From Chloroflexota bacterium (GTDB lineage Bacteria > Chloroflexota > Dehalococcoidia > Lucifugimonadales > UBA3495): a stretch of DNA of 64,000 nt. The translations under genes and the position numbers were made by a program. Each line of letters opens with the position of its first letter. The stretch's first letter is position 1. The notes under the pieces were generated by a model. It had not been told where the DNA came from. It did not search any database and saw only the letters and a program-made list of their open reading frames with translations. Positions 24,363 to 33,066 of the stretch are shown piece after piece. Where the stretch lies: the NCBI GenBank assembly GCA_028873965.1, contig JAPPMU010000042.1, forward strand, positions 128,383 through 192,382, read 5' to 3'.

Positions 24363-24388
24363 TAGGGGCGAATGGTTATTCGCCCCTA
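24363..24388 (+). terminator. AGGGGCGA palindrome, copy 3
   Basis: Stem TAGGGGCGAAT / ATTCGCCCCTA with GGTT loop, 29 bp after the DUF6941-like stop. Sequence-related to copies at 20509 and 22819. It can serve as a terminator. Confidence 0.55.
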
Positions 24389-24413
24389 ACTGGTTTTCTC
24401 GGATGTCCGGCAA

Positions 24414-24455
24414 CTACCCGCCGTTCTGATCCCACAGGGCTTCAAGGACCGCGCC
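24414..24455 (-). pseudogene. 3' remnant similar to the end of the molybdopterin hydroxylase gene
   Basis: Forty-two bases match the last codons of the gene at 25041 with about four differences, and on the minus strand still read GAVLEALWDQNGG-stop against GAVLEALWEQNGG-stop. Only the tail is present. It is a direct repeat 627 bp from the intact gene end and flanks the truncated HigA-like gene, so it marks a duplication or replacement scar. Confidence 0.6.
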
Positions 24456-24523
24456 AGAAACTTCAGCGCGCTGGCCCACCACATTGACGATGGAATGGCA
24501 CGGCACTGGGTGCGGCAGGTCGT

Positions 24524-24745
24524 TCAGGACTTGACGGCGGCAACTTGACCGGGCGGTTCAACGGGATGGCGTTCACGTTCATACGCCTCGATGCGGGCCA
24601 CCAGTAGGTCAAGTTCGATGCGACTGGGGTGGTTCTCGTCGCTTATTTGTCCGTCCGGCCCTGACAGGTCATCCATAAGCTCGGTCACCCGCGCCAGCGC
24701 CGCGTCATAGTCCGCCTCATTCTGGATAGGCTTTACGCTGGTCAT
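24524..24745 (-). CDS. HigA-like antitoxin, truncated before the HTH domain
   Basis: A 73-residue protein: K-P-I-Q-N-E-A-D-Y-D-A-A-L-A-R-V-T-E-L-M-D is the typical N-terminal helix of HigA-family antitoxins, followed by E-L-D-L-L-V-A-R-I-E-A-Y-E-R-E-R-H-P-V-E-P-P. In full-length members an HTH DNA-binding domain follows the P-P-D-P-I-E-A-I segment; here the protein ends with VAAVKS. No toxin gene is adjacent. Probably a decaying antitoxin. Start is the ATG at 24745; the frame continues upstream through a repeat but that part is not credible. Confidence 0.7.
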   Translation of the reverse strand: MTSVKPIQNEADYDAALARVTELMDDLSGPDGQISDENHPSRIELDLLVARIEAYERERHPVEPPGQVAAVKS

Positions 24746-24850
24746 TGCTAAAGTGAGCCCTCCAAAACTCCCTGAGCGTCCTTTTTGCGATGATATGCAC
24801 AACACAAGCCAGTTGACGGGGCCGGCGCAAAGTCTGATCCCGGCGGTAAC

Positions 24851-24940
24851 TGTCAGAATCAGGATTATCATGATTAGAGGATTTTCGGGATTTATAAACA
24901 TCCTGAAAATCTCAAAATCCGGCAAATCCTGCTTCTGACA
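24851..24940. repeat. 90-bp element with TGTCAGAA terminal inverted repeats
   Basis: Left end TGTCAGAATCAGGATT and right end AATCCTGCTTCTGACA are inverted repeats of 16 bp with one mismatch. The interior is AT-rich with repeated GATT/AATC words. A degenerate relative is at 37281-37391. It lies in the 295-bp gap between the HigA-like and hydroxylase genes; the rest of the gap shows nothing recognisable. Confidence 0.6.
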
Positions 24941-25040
24941 ATGACTTTGCACAAGCCCTGGCTGGTTGATCGCACAGGACTTATTGCTCGCGCAAGCCGG
25001 TAACCTATATCGCTTCGCCGGAACGATGTGCTTGCTACGA

Positions 25041-27386
25041 CTACCCGCCGTTCTGCTCCCACAGGGCTTCGAGAACGGCGCCCGGGTTCATGGGCAGGCT
25101 TTCCAGCCTGGCGCCGGTGGCACGGGCAATGGCGTTGCCGATGGCGGCCATGGGGGGAACCAGCGAGACCTCTCCGACGCCGCGGACGCCGAGCGGGTGG
25201 CCCGGGTTGGGTACTTCCACGATCACGGTGTCGATCATGGGCAGGTCCAGCGCGGTCGGCATGCGGTAGTCCAGGAAGGACGAGTTGAGCATCTGCCCGT
25301 TGTCGTCGAAGCAATACTCTTCGTTCAGCGCCCAGCCGATGCCCTGCACGGCTCCTCCCTGGATCTGGCCCTCCACGTAGCTGGGATGGATTGCCTTGCC
25401 GCAGTCCTGGATGGCGGTGAAGCGCAGCAATTCCACCTTGCCGGTGTCGGGATCGACCTCAACGTCGGCGACGTTGATGGCAAAGGCGTTGCCCACGCCG
25501 GCCGGGTTGGCCGCGCCGTGTCCAACGATGGGGCCGCCGGTGCCGTTGAGGCGACGGGCCAGCTGGTCGAAGGTCATGCGCAGGGCGTCGTCTGACTTGT
25601 GAGCCAGGGTTCCATCTTCCTGGTACTCCACATCCTCCACCGGCACGTCCCAGATGCGGGCGGCGCGCTCAATCATCTGGCGGCGCACCTCCTCGCCGGC
25701 CTGGTAAACGGCAGTGCCCATCTTGAAAGTGACGCCGCTGCCACCGGCGCCGCTGCTGTACCCAATGCTGTCGGTGTCCACGATGGACGGCTTGATGCGC
25801 TCGGCCGACAGCCCCAGGACCTCGGCCACGTGCATGGCCATGGCCGCGCGAGAGCCGCCGATGTCCGGCGAACCTTCGATGAGGCTCACCGTGCCATCGG
25901 GCATGACGCTGGCGACGGCAGTGGCCGGGCCGGTGCCGTTGAACCACGCGCCGGCGGCGATGCCCCGGCCCGTGACCCGCCCCGGAGCCGACGGTTCCGG
26001 TACCGGCGACGCCAGATGCGGATGCTCCTGGGTGGCCTGCAGGATCTCCACCATGCCGATGCGCCGGAAGGCGGGACCTCCAATCTGCCGGCTGCCCTCC
26101 TTTGACGCGTTGTTGAGCCGGAATTCCACGGGGTCCACGCCCAGCTGTTCGCACAGCTCATCGATGGCCTGCTCCGCGGCGAAGGAGGCGGCCGGCGAAC
26201 CGGGCGCACGATATGCCGCAGCCTTGGGCACATTGGTCACCACGTCGTAGCCCTCGACGAAACCGTTGGCGATCTCGTAGGGCGCGAACATGGTTCGGCA
26301 GCCGCTGGGCACCGGCGAACCGGGGAAAGCGCCGGCTTCATAGACCAGCGTCGCCTGGGCTGCGGTGAAACGTCCGTCGCGGGTGCCGCCTACCTTGACC
26401 TTGATGTGGCTGCCGGAAGTGGGGCCGGTGCTGGTGAACACCTCGGTGCGGGTCATGGCGATCTTGACCGGGCGGCCGGTCTTGCGCGCCAAGGCCCCAA
26501 CCACGGGCTCCAGGTAGCAGCCACCCTGGCCCTTGCCTCCGAATCCGCCGCCGATCTCCATGGGAACGACGTTGACCTGCCCCACGGACACGCCGAGGAT
26601 GCGGCTGGTGTGGTCGCGCAGGGCGAAGTGCCCCTGGCTGCTGGCCCAAATGGTAACGGTGTCGTCGGTGTTCCAGCGGGCGGTGGCCGAGTGGGGCTCG
26701 ATGTAACCCTGGTGGACCTGGCGGGTGTGGTACTCGCGCTCCACGATGGCGTCGGCTTCGGCGAAACCGGCCTCCAGGTCGCCGGACGCGAACTGGAAGT
26801 GGTTGGACACGTTGGACCCGCCGGCCCCCTCCTCAGCCCAGCCGCCCGAGCGTTGCGCCGGGTTGGACAGGGTCGCCAGCCGCTCGTGGACTGCCGGCGC
26901 GCCTTCGGCCATGGCTTCCTCGGCCGTGAGCACGGCGGGCAGCACCTCCCAATCCACCTCGATCAGCGCCAAAGCCTCCTCGGCCAGGTGCGGCGAGTCG
27001 GCGGCAATGGCGGCAACGGCGTGGCCCAGATACAAAGCCTTCTCCCTCGCCATTACGTTGCGGCTGTAGAAACCGTAGTTGACCGCGGCCCCTTCCTCCT
27101 GGTCCTTGATCTCGGCGGACACTTCGGGGAAATCGGCGGAAGTCACCACAGCGTGGACGCCGGGCAGGGCGAGCGCTTTGCTGGCATCGATGCCGCGGAT
27201 GCGCGCGTGGGCGTGAGGGCTGCGCAGGATCTTGCCGTGCAACATGCCCGGCAGGTGGATGTCTGCGGCGTAGCGGGCCCGGCCCATGACCTTGTCCGGG
27301 CCATCGTGACGTACCGGGCGCGTGCCGACGACGCGGTAGTTTTCCTCGGGATCGGAGAGGACGATGTTGGGTTTGTAATCAAGCAT
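25041..27386 (-). CDS. Xanthine dehydrogenase family, molybdopterin-binding subunit
   Basis: A 781-residue large subunit. Residues 20-130 hold the aldehyde oxidase a/b hammerhead domain, then the Mo-binding domains with G-G-G-F-G-G-K-G-Q-G (about 270-279), the A-Y-R-A-P-G-S-P-A loop (about 390-398) and the closing G-V-R-G-V-G-E region with a Glu corresponding to the catalytic residue (about 740-746). It hydroxylates an N-heterocycle or aldehyde. The 2Fe-2S and FAD subunits are not adjacent, so they must be elsewhere or be shared. GGGAGG precedes the ATG. Confidence 0.93.
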   Translation of the reverse strand: MLDYKPNIVLSDPEENYRVVGTRPVRHDGPDKVMGRARYAADIHLPGMLHGKILRSPHAHARIRGIDASKALALPGVHAVVTSADFPEVSAEIKDQEEGAAVNYGFYSRNVMAREKALYLGHAVAAIAADSPHLAEEALALIEVDWEVLPAVLTAEEAMAEGAPAVHERLATLSNPAQRSGGWAEEGAGGSNVSNHFQFASGDLEAGFAEADAIVEREYHTRQVHQGYIEPHSATARWNTDDTVTIWASSQGHFALRDHTSRILGVSVGQVNVVPMEIGGGFGGKGQGGCYLEPVVGALARKTGRPVKIAMTRTEVFTSTGPTSGSHIKVKVGGTRDGRFTAAQATLVYEAGAFPGSPVPSGCRTMFAPYEIANGFVEGYDVVTNVPKAAAYRAPGSPAASFAAEQAIDELCEQLGVDPVEFRLNNASKEGSRQIGGPAFRRIGMVEILQATQEHPHLASPVPEPSAPGRVTGRGIAAGAWFNGTGPATAVASVMPDGTVSLIEGSPDIGGSRAAMAMHVAEVLGLSAERIKPSIVDTDSIGYSSGAGGSGVTFKMGTAVYQAGEEVRRQMIERAARIWDVPVEDVEYQEDGTLAHKSDDALRMTFDQLARRLNGTGGPIVGHGAANPAGVGNAFAINVADVEVDPDTGKVELLRFTAIQDCGKAIHPSYVEGQIQGGAVQGIGWALNEEYCFDDNGQMLNSSFLDYRMPTALDLPMIDTVIVEVPNPGHPLGVRGVGEVSLVPPMAAIGNAIARATGARLESLPMNPGAVLEALWEQNGG

Positions 27387-27446
27387 AGAGCGGCGACCTC
27401 CCAGGCAATGTCGTTGGAATAATGCGGTGGCAGTAATTTACCACAA

Positions 27447-27472
27447 GGGGGCAGCCCTTTCGGACTGCCCCC
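27447..27472. terminator. GC-rich hairpin between two minus-strand units
   Basis: Arms GGGGGCAG and CTGCCCCC around a 10-base loop, 33 bp beyond the stop of the secreted protein gene and 61 bp before the hydroxylase start. No strong T-tract on either strand. It probably ends the two-component operon transcript. Confidence 0.45.
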
Positions 27473-27504
27473 GGCATCGCAGAGGGTGGCTGGCAGTGTG
27501 TGTT

Positions 27505-28128
27505 CTAACCGCGGTGGCCGTGCCGGCCCCAGCGAGTATCACTATCGCCGTCACCGTCGGCGTCCCCGTGACCGCGGCGACCGTGCTTTCGGGTAACCTC
27601 GGGGAGGGAGTCCGGTCGGTCGTCGTGCCAGTCGCTCAGGGCGTCGGACTCATCCTGCGTCAACTTCTCGTTTTCCACCAGCTTTGCAAGGAAACTATCC
27701 ACCTTGTCGGAATCGGAAGTGCCGGCGAGACGCAGCGCAATGGCCCCGGAGTTGGCGGGCCGTTCGTCGAACCACGTGTTGGCCGCGTCCGCCTGCTCTT
27801 GCGTCAGGGTCTCATCCGAAACCAAGGCCGCCATGCGTTCCTCGAACTTGGTGTTGGCCTGCTCATCCAGTGCGGTGGCGAAAGCCGATTCCAGCGTGTC
27901 CTGCTCAATGCCCAGTATTTCGGCAACCCTGGCCATGATCGCGCCGCCATTGCCCTTGCTGCCCCAGCGATCTTCGTGATCGTAACCCTGGTGCAGTCCG
28001 TTGCCGATTGCGTGGGACGGCGCGCCAGCGGCGAACACGGTGCCGCCGACCAACCCGACGGCCAGCAGCGCCACTGACGCCGCGACGAGAAACCAGCGCT
28101 TTCGGATATTGCGAATTCGGTTGAACAT
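27505..28128 (-). CDS. Exported DUF2680-like protein with His/Asp-rich tail
   Basis: A 207-residue protein. Residues 10-33 are a signal peptide or anchor (RKRWFLVAASVALLAVGLVGG), then helical hairpins with repeated I-x-x-D-T-L-E-S-A-F and E-x-L-T-Q-E-Q-A-D-A-A-N-T-W-F patterns at about 70-160 resembling DUF2680 repeats, and a C-terminus rich in His, Arg, Gly and Asp (KHGRRGHGDADGDGDSD), suggestive of metal binding. AGGAGG precedes the ATG at 28128. Last gene of the regulator-kinase unit, so it is a likely target or modulator of that signalling pair. Confidence 0.7.
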   Translation of the reverse strand: MFNRIRNIRKRWFLVAASVALLAVGLVGGTVFAAGAPSHAIGNGLHQGYDHEDRWGSKGNGGAIMARVAEILGIEQDTLESAFATALDEQANTKFEERMAALVSDETLTQEQADAANTWFDERPANSGAIALRLAGTSDSDKVDSFLAKLVENEKLTQDESDALSDWHDDRPDSLPEVTRKHGRRGHGDADGDGDSDTRWGRHGHRG

Positions 28129-28219
28129 TTTTGCCTCCTGCGCCGCCTGCGGTTGTGGTTTGATCGGTTCACTGCGGCGTTTGATATATGCAGGATAGTG
28201 TCCAAACATTTAGAAATTG

Positions 28220-29668
28220 TTAATGTTCGGAGACGGGCAGATCGAACCCGAAACGGCTGCCCGATCCCTCTTCGCTCTCCGCCCAGATTTTCCCGCCGTG
28301 GGCCTCCACCAACTGGCGGGCGATGGTCAGGCCCAGGCCGGACCCGCCGGTTTCACGATCACGGGACTCATCCACCCGATAAAGACGGTCAAACACGCGC
28401 GGCAGCGCTTCCGACCGTATCCCCGGCCCGGTGTCCGTGACCTCCACCCTGATCGAGCCGGCAACCCGGCTGGCGGCTACCACCACCCGGCCTCCGGGCG
28501 GGGTGTGCCGGATCGCGTTGTCAACCAGGTTGGCCAGCACCTGCTCGATGCGTACGCGGTCAACCGCCACGGTTGGCAGTGCTTCCTCGATTGCCGCTTC
28601 CAACCCCACCTCCTCGGCTTCCGATCTGGCCCGGAACGAGGTTGTCACCCGTTGGACGATTTCACCAACGGACGCCGGACTCAAATCCAGCCGCAACTCC
28701 TGAGCTTCCGATTGGGCCAGCAGCCGCAGGTCATCGACCAGGCGGTTCAGGTGAAGGGCCTGGAGATGCACGGTTTCCAGGTTATCGGCATCGGGTTCCA
28801 GGAGACCGTCCTGCATCGCCTCGATGTGACCCTGGATGTTGGACAACGGCGTACGCAATTCGTGGGCCACGTCGGACACCAGTGATTGACGCTGCCGTTC
28901 CGATTCCTCCAGGGCATCAGCCATTGAGTTGAACGTCCGGCCCAATTCGGCTATTTCATCACTGCCCCGCACCGATGCGCGGCTGGACAGATCGCCGCTC
29001 CCGAGCGCCCGGGCCGCAGTCGTCAGGCTGCCGATGGACGCCAGCATTCGTCTCGACATGAAAATCACCAGCAGGATGCCAGCCACGCCGGCCACTGCGC
29101 CCGCGATTTTCAGCGCCCGTCCCACGGCGTCCACCAGCCGCGACAGGGGAGGTTCAACGTCGGCCGGCCGTTCTCCATTTGAACCCAAATGCGGGGGATG
29201 CACGAAGCCCCCGCGACCGCGCACCGCCATCGCCACCAGGCCGATCTGGGTTCCATCGGCTACTATGGGAGCGAAATACTGCGGAGGCACGGCATAATCC
29301 GGATCGTCGTCATGGTCGGAGAATACCCGGTTGTGGCCGTCACGACCCCGGCGAGGGCCGTTGTGGAAGCCGCTGTCGGCGACTACCCGACCTTCCGTGT
29401 CCAACACGATGATTTCCCGCTCCGTCTGGAAACTGATCCGGTTGACGAATCGCTCTACACCATCCCATCCTCCGTTGGTCTCGTAGAATTCGGCCAGGGC
29501 CACCACGATACGGCTGGCCCGCACGCGATCCTGCTCCACCTGCACTCTGGACACTTCCCGCTGCGCGGCGAAGCCGGTGAGCAGGCCCACCGAGCCCAGG
29601 GCCAACGCCAGGATTAGAGCGAACCCCAGCGCCAGACGCCACCGGAGGCCGAAGCGCCACCTAGGCAT
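28220..29668 (-). CDS. Sensor histidine kinase with HAMP domain
   Basis: A 482-residue transmembrane kinase: TM1 (about 7-30), a periplasmic sensor of about 150 residues, TM2 (about 185-205), HAMP linker, HisKA with [10 protein letters not shown] (phospho-His), and HATPase_c with the N-box [10 protein letters not shown], the G1 box D-T-G-P-G-I and the G2 box G-G-S-G-L-G-L-T-I. It phosphorylates the OmpR-type regulator encoded directly upstream; the ATG at 29668 overlaps that gene's end by 8 bp. Signal unknown; the periplasmic sensor region has an unusual Arg/His/Asp-rich stretch ([19 protein letters not shown]). Confidence 0.93.
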   Translation of the reverse strand: MPRWRFGLRWRLALGFALILALALGSVGLLTGFAAQREVSRVQVEQDRVRASRIVVALAEFYETNGGWDGVERFVNRISFQTEREIIVLDTEGRVVADSGFHNGPRRGRDGHNRVFSDHDDDPDYAVPPQYFAPIVADGTQIGLVAMAVRGRGGFVHPPHLGSNGERPADVEPPLSRLVDAVGRALKIAGAVAGVAGILLVIFMSRRMLASIGSLTTAARALGSGDLSSRASVRGSDEIAELGRTFNSMADALEESERQRQSLVSDVAHELRTPLSNIQGHIEAMQDGLLEPDADNLETVHLQALHLNRLVDDLRLLAQSEAQELRLDLSPASVGEIVQRVTTSFRARSEAEEVGLEAAIEEALPTVAVDRVRIEQVLANLVDNAIRHTPPGGRVVVAASRVAGSIRVEVTDTGPGIRSEALPRVFDRLYRVDESRDRETGGSGLGLTIARQLVEAHGGKIWAESEEGSGSRFGFDLPVSEH

Positions 29669-30347
29669 TGCCGAACCGGTAGCCGACGCCGTGAACGGTC
29701 TGCACGTACCGGGGTTTCCGCACGTCGGGCTCGATCTTGCGCCGCAAGTTGGCGATGTGCACGTCAACCGTCCGATCGTAGCCGTCGAAGTCGTAGCCGA
29801 AGACGCCCTCGATGATCTGGTCCCGGGAAAACGGCCGACCCGGTTGGGACGCCAGCATGGCGAGCAGCCGGAACTCGGTGGGAGTGAGCGACGGCTTGTC
29901 GTCTCCTCGAACCACCGTTTGTGTCCTGAAATCGATGGTGATGCCATCGTATTCGACCAAGGATTGCTCGGCCGAAGATTGACGCGCGGCGCGACGCAGC
30001 ACTGCGCGGACGCGGGCCGCCAGCTCTCGCGGACTGAAGGGCTTTACGATGTAATCGTCGGCTCCCAGATCCAGGCCGGCCAGGCGGTCGTCCTCGTCGA
30101 CGCGAGCGGTGGCCATGATGATGGGCACGTCAGATTCCTCACGCAGTGCCCGGCAGACACTCATGCCGTCCAGCCGGGGCAGCATCAGGTCGAGAATAAT
30201 CAGGTCGGGGTTGTCAGCGCGGGCCGCGTTGAGGCCGGACACGCCGTCGCCCGCGGTGGTTACAGTGTGGCCGTCCCGCTCGAGGTATAGCCGAACAATC
30301 CGCGCGATGCCCGGATCGTCCTCGATCACCAGTATGTCGTTTGCCAT
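29661..30347 (-). CDS. OmpR/PhoB-family response regulator
   Basis: A 228-residue regulator. The receiver domain has D-D near residues 9-10, the phosphoacceptor in I-L-D-L-M-L-P (about 51-57) and the conserved Lys in V-K-P-F-S-P-R-E-L. The winged-helix output domain includes L-T-P-T-E-F-R-L-L and the C-terminal R-K-I-E-P...V-H-G-V-G-Y-R-F. Start is the ATG at 30347 rather than the in-frame one 22 codons upstream. It heads the regulator-kinase-exported protein operon. Confidence 0.94.
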   Translation of the reverse strand: MANDILVIEDDPGIARIVRLYLERDGHTVTTAGDGVSGLNAARADNPDLIILDLMLPRLDGMSVCRALREESDVPIIMATARVDEDDRLAGLDLGADDYIVKPFSPRELAARVRAVLRRAARQSSAEQSLVEYDGITIDFRTQTVVRGDDKPSLTPTEFRLLAMLASQPGRPFSRDQIIEGVFGYDFDGYDRTVDVHIANLRRKIEPDVRKPRYVQTVHGVGYRFGNA

Positions 30348-30429
30348 GCCAAACACTGACCCGTCAATGAGTGGACCCGCTACAGGATAAAGACGGACAC
30401 CAGTTTCAGGCAAACGGCGACTCCGTGGG

Positions 30430-30605
30430 GTAACTGTTCAGATTTGATGTGACCAGCCCACCCCAAAACCGTCATACCGGCGAAAGCCGGTATCCAGTAA
30501 ATCCTTGCTGTGCTCACGTTTGCCAGTGGCAGGGATTTCTGGGTTCCTGCTTTCGCAGGAACGACGTGTAATCCACCAGGAAACCCATCAACACTGAACA
30601 GTTAC
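30430..30605. mobile_element. 176-bp MITE, copy 1
   Basis: Terminal inverted repeats GTAACTGTTCAG / CTGAACAGTTAC are perfect over 12 bp and extend to 18 of 20. The flanks are identical 8-bp direct repeats TCCGTGGG (30422-30429 and 30606-30613), which fits a target-site duplication. The interior carries GTCATACCGGCGAAAGCCGG and GTTCCTGCTTTCGCAGGAAC. No ORF of significance. A second copy about 95% identical is at 48599-48774. It fills most of the gap 30348-30678; nothing else is visible there. Confidence 0.88.
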
Positions 30606-30678
30606 TCCGTGGGCCGTGATCCGGTGGGTGGGGGACTCGCCGCAGACTGCGTTCTCACAGATCAGCAATGTTCACCCA

Positions 30679-32295
30679 CTATTCGTTGGGCGTTATCCCC
30701 AGGGTATCCCCGTAGAAGTGCAGCAGGCTGGTCACCGGATTGCCCGCCATCTGCCCCAGGCCGCACAGGGAAGCGGCGCCGACTATTTCAGCCAGGTCTC
30801 GCAGGTCCCTCAGATCCGAGTCCCTGGGCTCGCCGGCGGCCAGTCGCCCCAAAGCCTCCGCGATCCGGGGAGTGCCCTCGCGGCAGGGGGTGCACTTGCC
30901 GCAGGACTCAGCAGCATTGTATTGGCCCAGGCGTGCCGCCACCTGTATCGGGGACGCCCGGTCGTCGAAGACGGTGATGCCGCCGGCTCCCATGACCACT
31001 CCGCTGGCGTGCAGCATTCCGGGACGCAGCGGCACGTCCAACTCGCCGGACGGCAGCAGGCCGCTGGATGGGCCGCCCACCGCAGCGAACCCTATGGCCC
31101 GCCCCTCGGGCACACCTCCGCCCACGAGATCAATCACCTGCCTAACCGTTGTGCCCATGGGCACCTCAGCCAGACCGGGACGCCGCACTGCTCCGCTCAG
31201 AGATACCAGCCGGGTACCCCTCGCTTCGTTCAGTCCAATCGACGCGAACCGGCGCACGCCGCCACGCAAAATCGCGGGCAGGTTGGCCAGGGTTTCCGCG
31301 TTGTTGATGACCGTCGGCTCGCCGTAAAGCCCCGCGTCGGTCGGGAACGGCGGACGCAGGCGCGGTTCCCGCCGGCGACCCTCCACCGTGTTGAGCAGCG
31401 TGGTTTCCTCGCCACACACGTAGCCTCCGGCGCCTCGCCGGATGGTGACCGAGCAGGCAAAGCCACTGCCCAGCACGTCGTCGCCGACGAAGCCGGCCGC
31501 CTCGGCCACCGTGAGGGCCGCTGTCATTCGATCCGCGGAAAGGTCCGCCTCGGCGTTGATGTAGATCACCACGTTGCCGGCGCCGGCGGCGTAGGCGGCG
31601 ATGAGCGCGCCTTCGATGATGCGGTGAGGCTGGCCTTCCATCAGGTGCCGGTCTTTGAAGACGCCCGGCTCGCCCTCTTCCGCGTTGACCACCAGGTGGC
31701 GCCGCTCCGCGTCGACCCGGCGCGCGGCCTGCCACTTCCGCGCCGCCGGAAAATAAGCTCCGCCGCGACCCAATAGTCCGGCGTCCAGAACCAGCCGTAT
31801 GACTGCATCGGGGCCTATGGAAAGAGCGTCGGCCAGACCCAGATAACCCGAACCGGCCACGTACTCATCCAGTGAGATCGGATCGACGCTGCCGATGCCC
31901 TCCATCAGGGCGACGTGCTGGGCCACGAAAAACGCCTCCAACTCGCCTTGCGGACGCGCCCGTTCCCACGCGCCCCCATCTGCCGCCGCGACGATTTCCG
32001 AGAGGTGCCCGTCGTCCGTCACGCGGTCGAAAAATCTCGCCGTACCATCGGGCAGTTCCACGACCACCTGCGTCGCCGCGAAGCATGCCCCGTCGCAGCC
32101 GGCCGCCGCCACAACCACGTCGTCGCGGCTCTGAAACAGTTGGGCCAACCGTCGGTAAACATCGCCGGCGCCAACCGCCTGGCTGCAGTGGCCCCATTGC
32201 ACGACCACACGGGTCACTCCCGCCGGTTCCGTGCGACGCCCCAACGCGGCATCGCGCATCGCTTGCCAGGCGGGCCGGCAATCTGGGACGGTCAT
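30679..32295 (-). CDS. NuoF-like NADH dehydrogenase / formate dehydrogenase beta subunit
   Basis: A 538-residue protein. Residues 25-115 form a thioredoxin-like 2Fe-2S domain with Cys at C-S-Q-A, C-D-G-A-C; the central FMN/NAD domain contains G-L-L-G-R-G-G-A-Y-F-P-A-A-R-K-W (about 173-188) and N-A-E-E-G-E-P-G (about 200-207); an SLBB domain follows; the C-terminal 4Fe-4S site is E-S-C-G-K-C-T-P-C-R-E-G with a later C-G-L-G-Q. It transfers electrons from NADH to a partner dehydrogenase or quinone module. Coupled to nuoE-like gene by ATGA. No other complex I genes are near, so it may belong to a soluble or hydrogenase/FDH-type complex. Confidence 0.9.
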   Translation of the reverse strand: MTVPDCRPAWQAMRDAALGRRTEPAGVTRVVVQWGHCSQAVGAGDVYRRLAQLFQSRDDVVVAAAGCDGACFAATQVVVELPDGTARFFDRVTDDGHLSEIVAAADGGAWERARPQGELEAFFVAQHVALMEGIGSVDPISLDEYVAGSGYLGLADALSIGPDAVIRLVLDAGLLGRGGAYFPAARKWQAARRVDAERRHLVVNAEEGEPGVFKDRHLMEGQPHRIIEGALIAAYAAGAGNVVIYINAEADLSADRMTAALTVAEAAGFVGDDVLGSGFACSVTIRRGAGGYVCGEETTLLNTVEGRRREPRLRPPFPTDAGLYGEPTVINNAETLANLPAILRGGVRRFASIGLNEARGTRLVSLSGAVRRPGLAEVPMGTTVRQVIDLVGGGVPEGRAIGFAAVGGPSSGLLPSGELDVPLRPGMLHASGVVMGAGGITVFDDRASPIQVAARLGQYNAAESCGKCTPCREGTPRIAEALGRLAAGEPRDSDLRDLRDLAEIVGAASLCGLGQMAGNPVTSLLHFYGDTLGITPNE

Positions 32296-32822
32296 ACGTC
32301 CACGTTCTCAATAAGGGAGGCCAGCCGCGCCGCGTCCACGCGGCCGCGCCAGCTTCCGTCGACTCGAACGGCCGGAGCCAACCCGCACATGAAGGCGCAG
32401 GCGGTGGTGGTCACACTGGCGGTGTCTTCCGGATCCGGGCGTTGCACCGCCGCGCTCAGGAGCTCTTCGCTTCCCGACTGCCAGCAGGCCAGACCCGTGC
32501 ATACAACAACGCTGCGTCGCTTTGGAGGGTCGAGATGCAACTCAGAGTAGGAGGTGGCCGCTCCATAAACCTCGGAGGCCGGCACTCGCAGATGCCAGCC
32601 CACAACCTGCAATGCCCACTCCGGCAGGTAGCCGTTTTCGTGTTGCAGGAGGTGCAGCACGGGCAGGAGGTTGTCCCGGTTGCGATCCGGGAACCGGTCT
32701 CGCAGGACTCGGCGCAAGCCGGATTGACGTTCCCGGCGTTGGGCATCCGCCGTTCCATCGCTGGCAGGATCGACTTCCTCGTCGCGCCGTCGACGGCGTC
32801 GCATTTCTGGTCCATCTACCAT
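32292..32822 (-). CDS. NuoE-like 2Fe-2S subunit
   Basis: A 176-residue thioredoxin-fold ferredoxin subunit. The four cluster cysteines are seen as C-T-G-L-A-C (about 107-112) and A-C-A-F-M-C-G-L-A-P (about 140-149). N-terminal H-E-N-G-Y-L-P-E-W is the family helix. It pairs with the NuoF-like protein to form the NADH-input module. The ATG at 32822 lies only 6 bases after a TATAAT, so the mRNA could be leaderless; ATG 32804 is the alternative start. Confidence 0.88.
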   Translation of the reverse strand: MVDGPEMRRRRRRDEEVDPASDGTADAQRRERQSGLRRVLRDRFPDRNRDNLLPVLHLLQHENGYLPEWALQVVGWHLRVPASEVYGAATSYSELHLDPPKRRSVVVCTGLACWQSGSEELLSAAVQRPDPEDTASVTTTACAFMCGLAPAVRVDGSWRGRVDAARLASLIENVDV

Positions 32823-32828
32823 TGCGGG

Positions 32829-32834
32829 ATTATA
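32829..32834 (-). promoter_or_regulatory. Candidate -10 box for the nuoEF-like unit
   Basis: TATAAT on the minus strand, 6 bases before the nuoE-like ATG. A TGTGTT 17 bases upstream is a weak -35. The spacing would place the transcription start at or next to the start codon. Confidence 0.45.
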
Positions 32835-32930
32835 TCAGCCTTAATCGTTGAAACACACATGATTAACATATAGGTTATGCAAGGTGTTTGGGTTATACAG
32901 AAGACAGACAATAGGCTTGGGTAGCAATGG

Positions 32931-33031
32931 GTTAGCAACGGATAGTTCACCAGCCCAGTCGGGAGGGCTTGCACTAACGCCAACCCGTGAACCTCGGCGC
33001 AGGTTTGACCCTGCACAGACGCGTTGCTAAC
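32931..33031. repeat. Inverted repeat GTTAGCAACG
   Basis: GTTAGCAACG (32931-32940) and its perfect complement CGTTGCTAAC (33022-33031) bound a 101-bp stretch just upstream of the Abhydrolase_10 gene. No target duplication or second copy seen in the window. Could be a small element end pair or an operator pair. Confidence 0.4.
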
Positions 33032-33066
33032 ATCCCATCAACCGAACCGAATCCTGGAGGATCGCC

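Noticed and set aside
24456..24543. Plus-strand peptide RNFSALAHHIDDGMARHWV beyond the hydroxylase remnant
   Set aside because: Short, lacks a start codon and overlaps the HigA-like gene end; no family match recognised.
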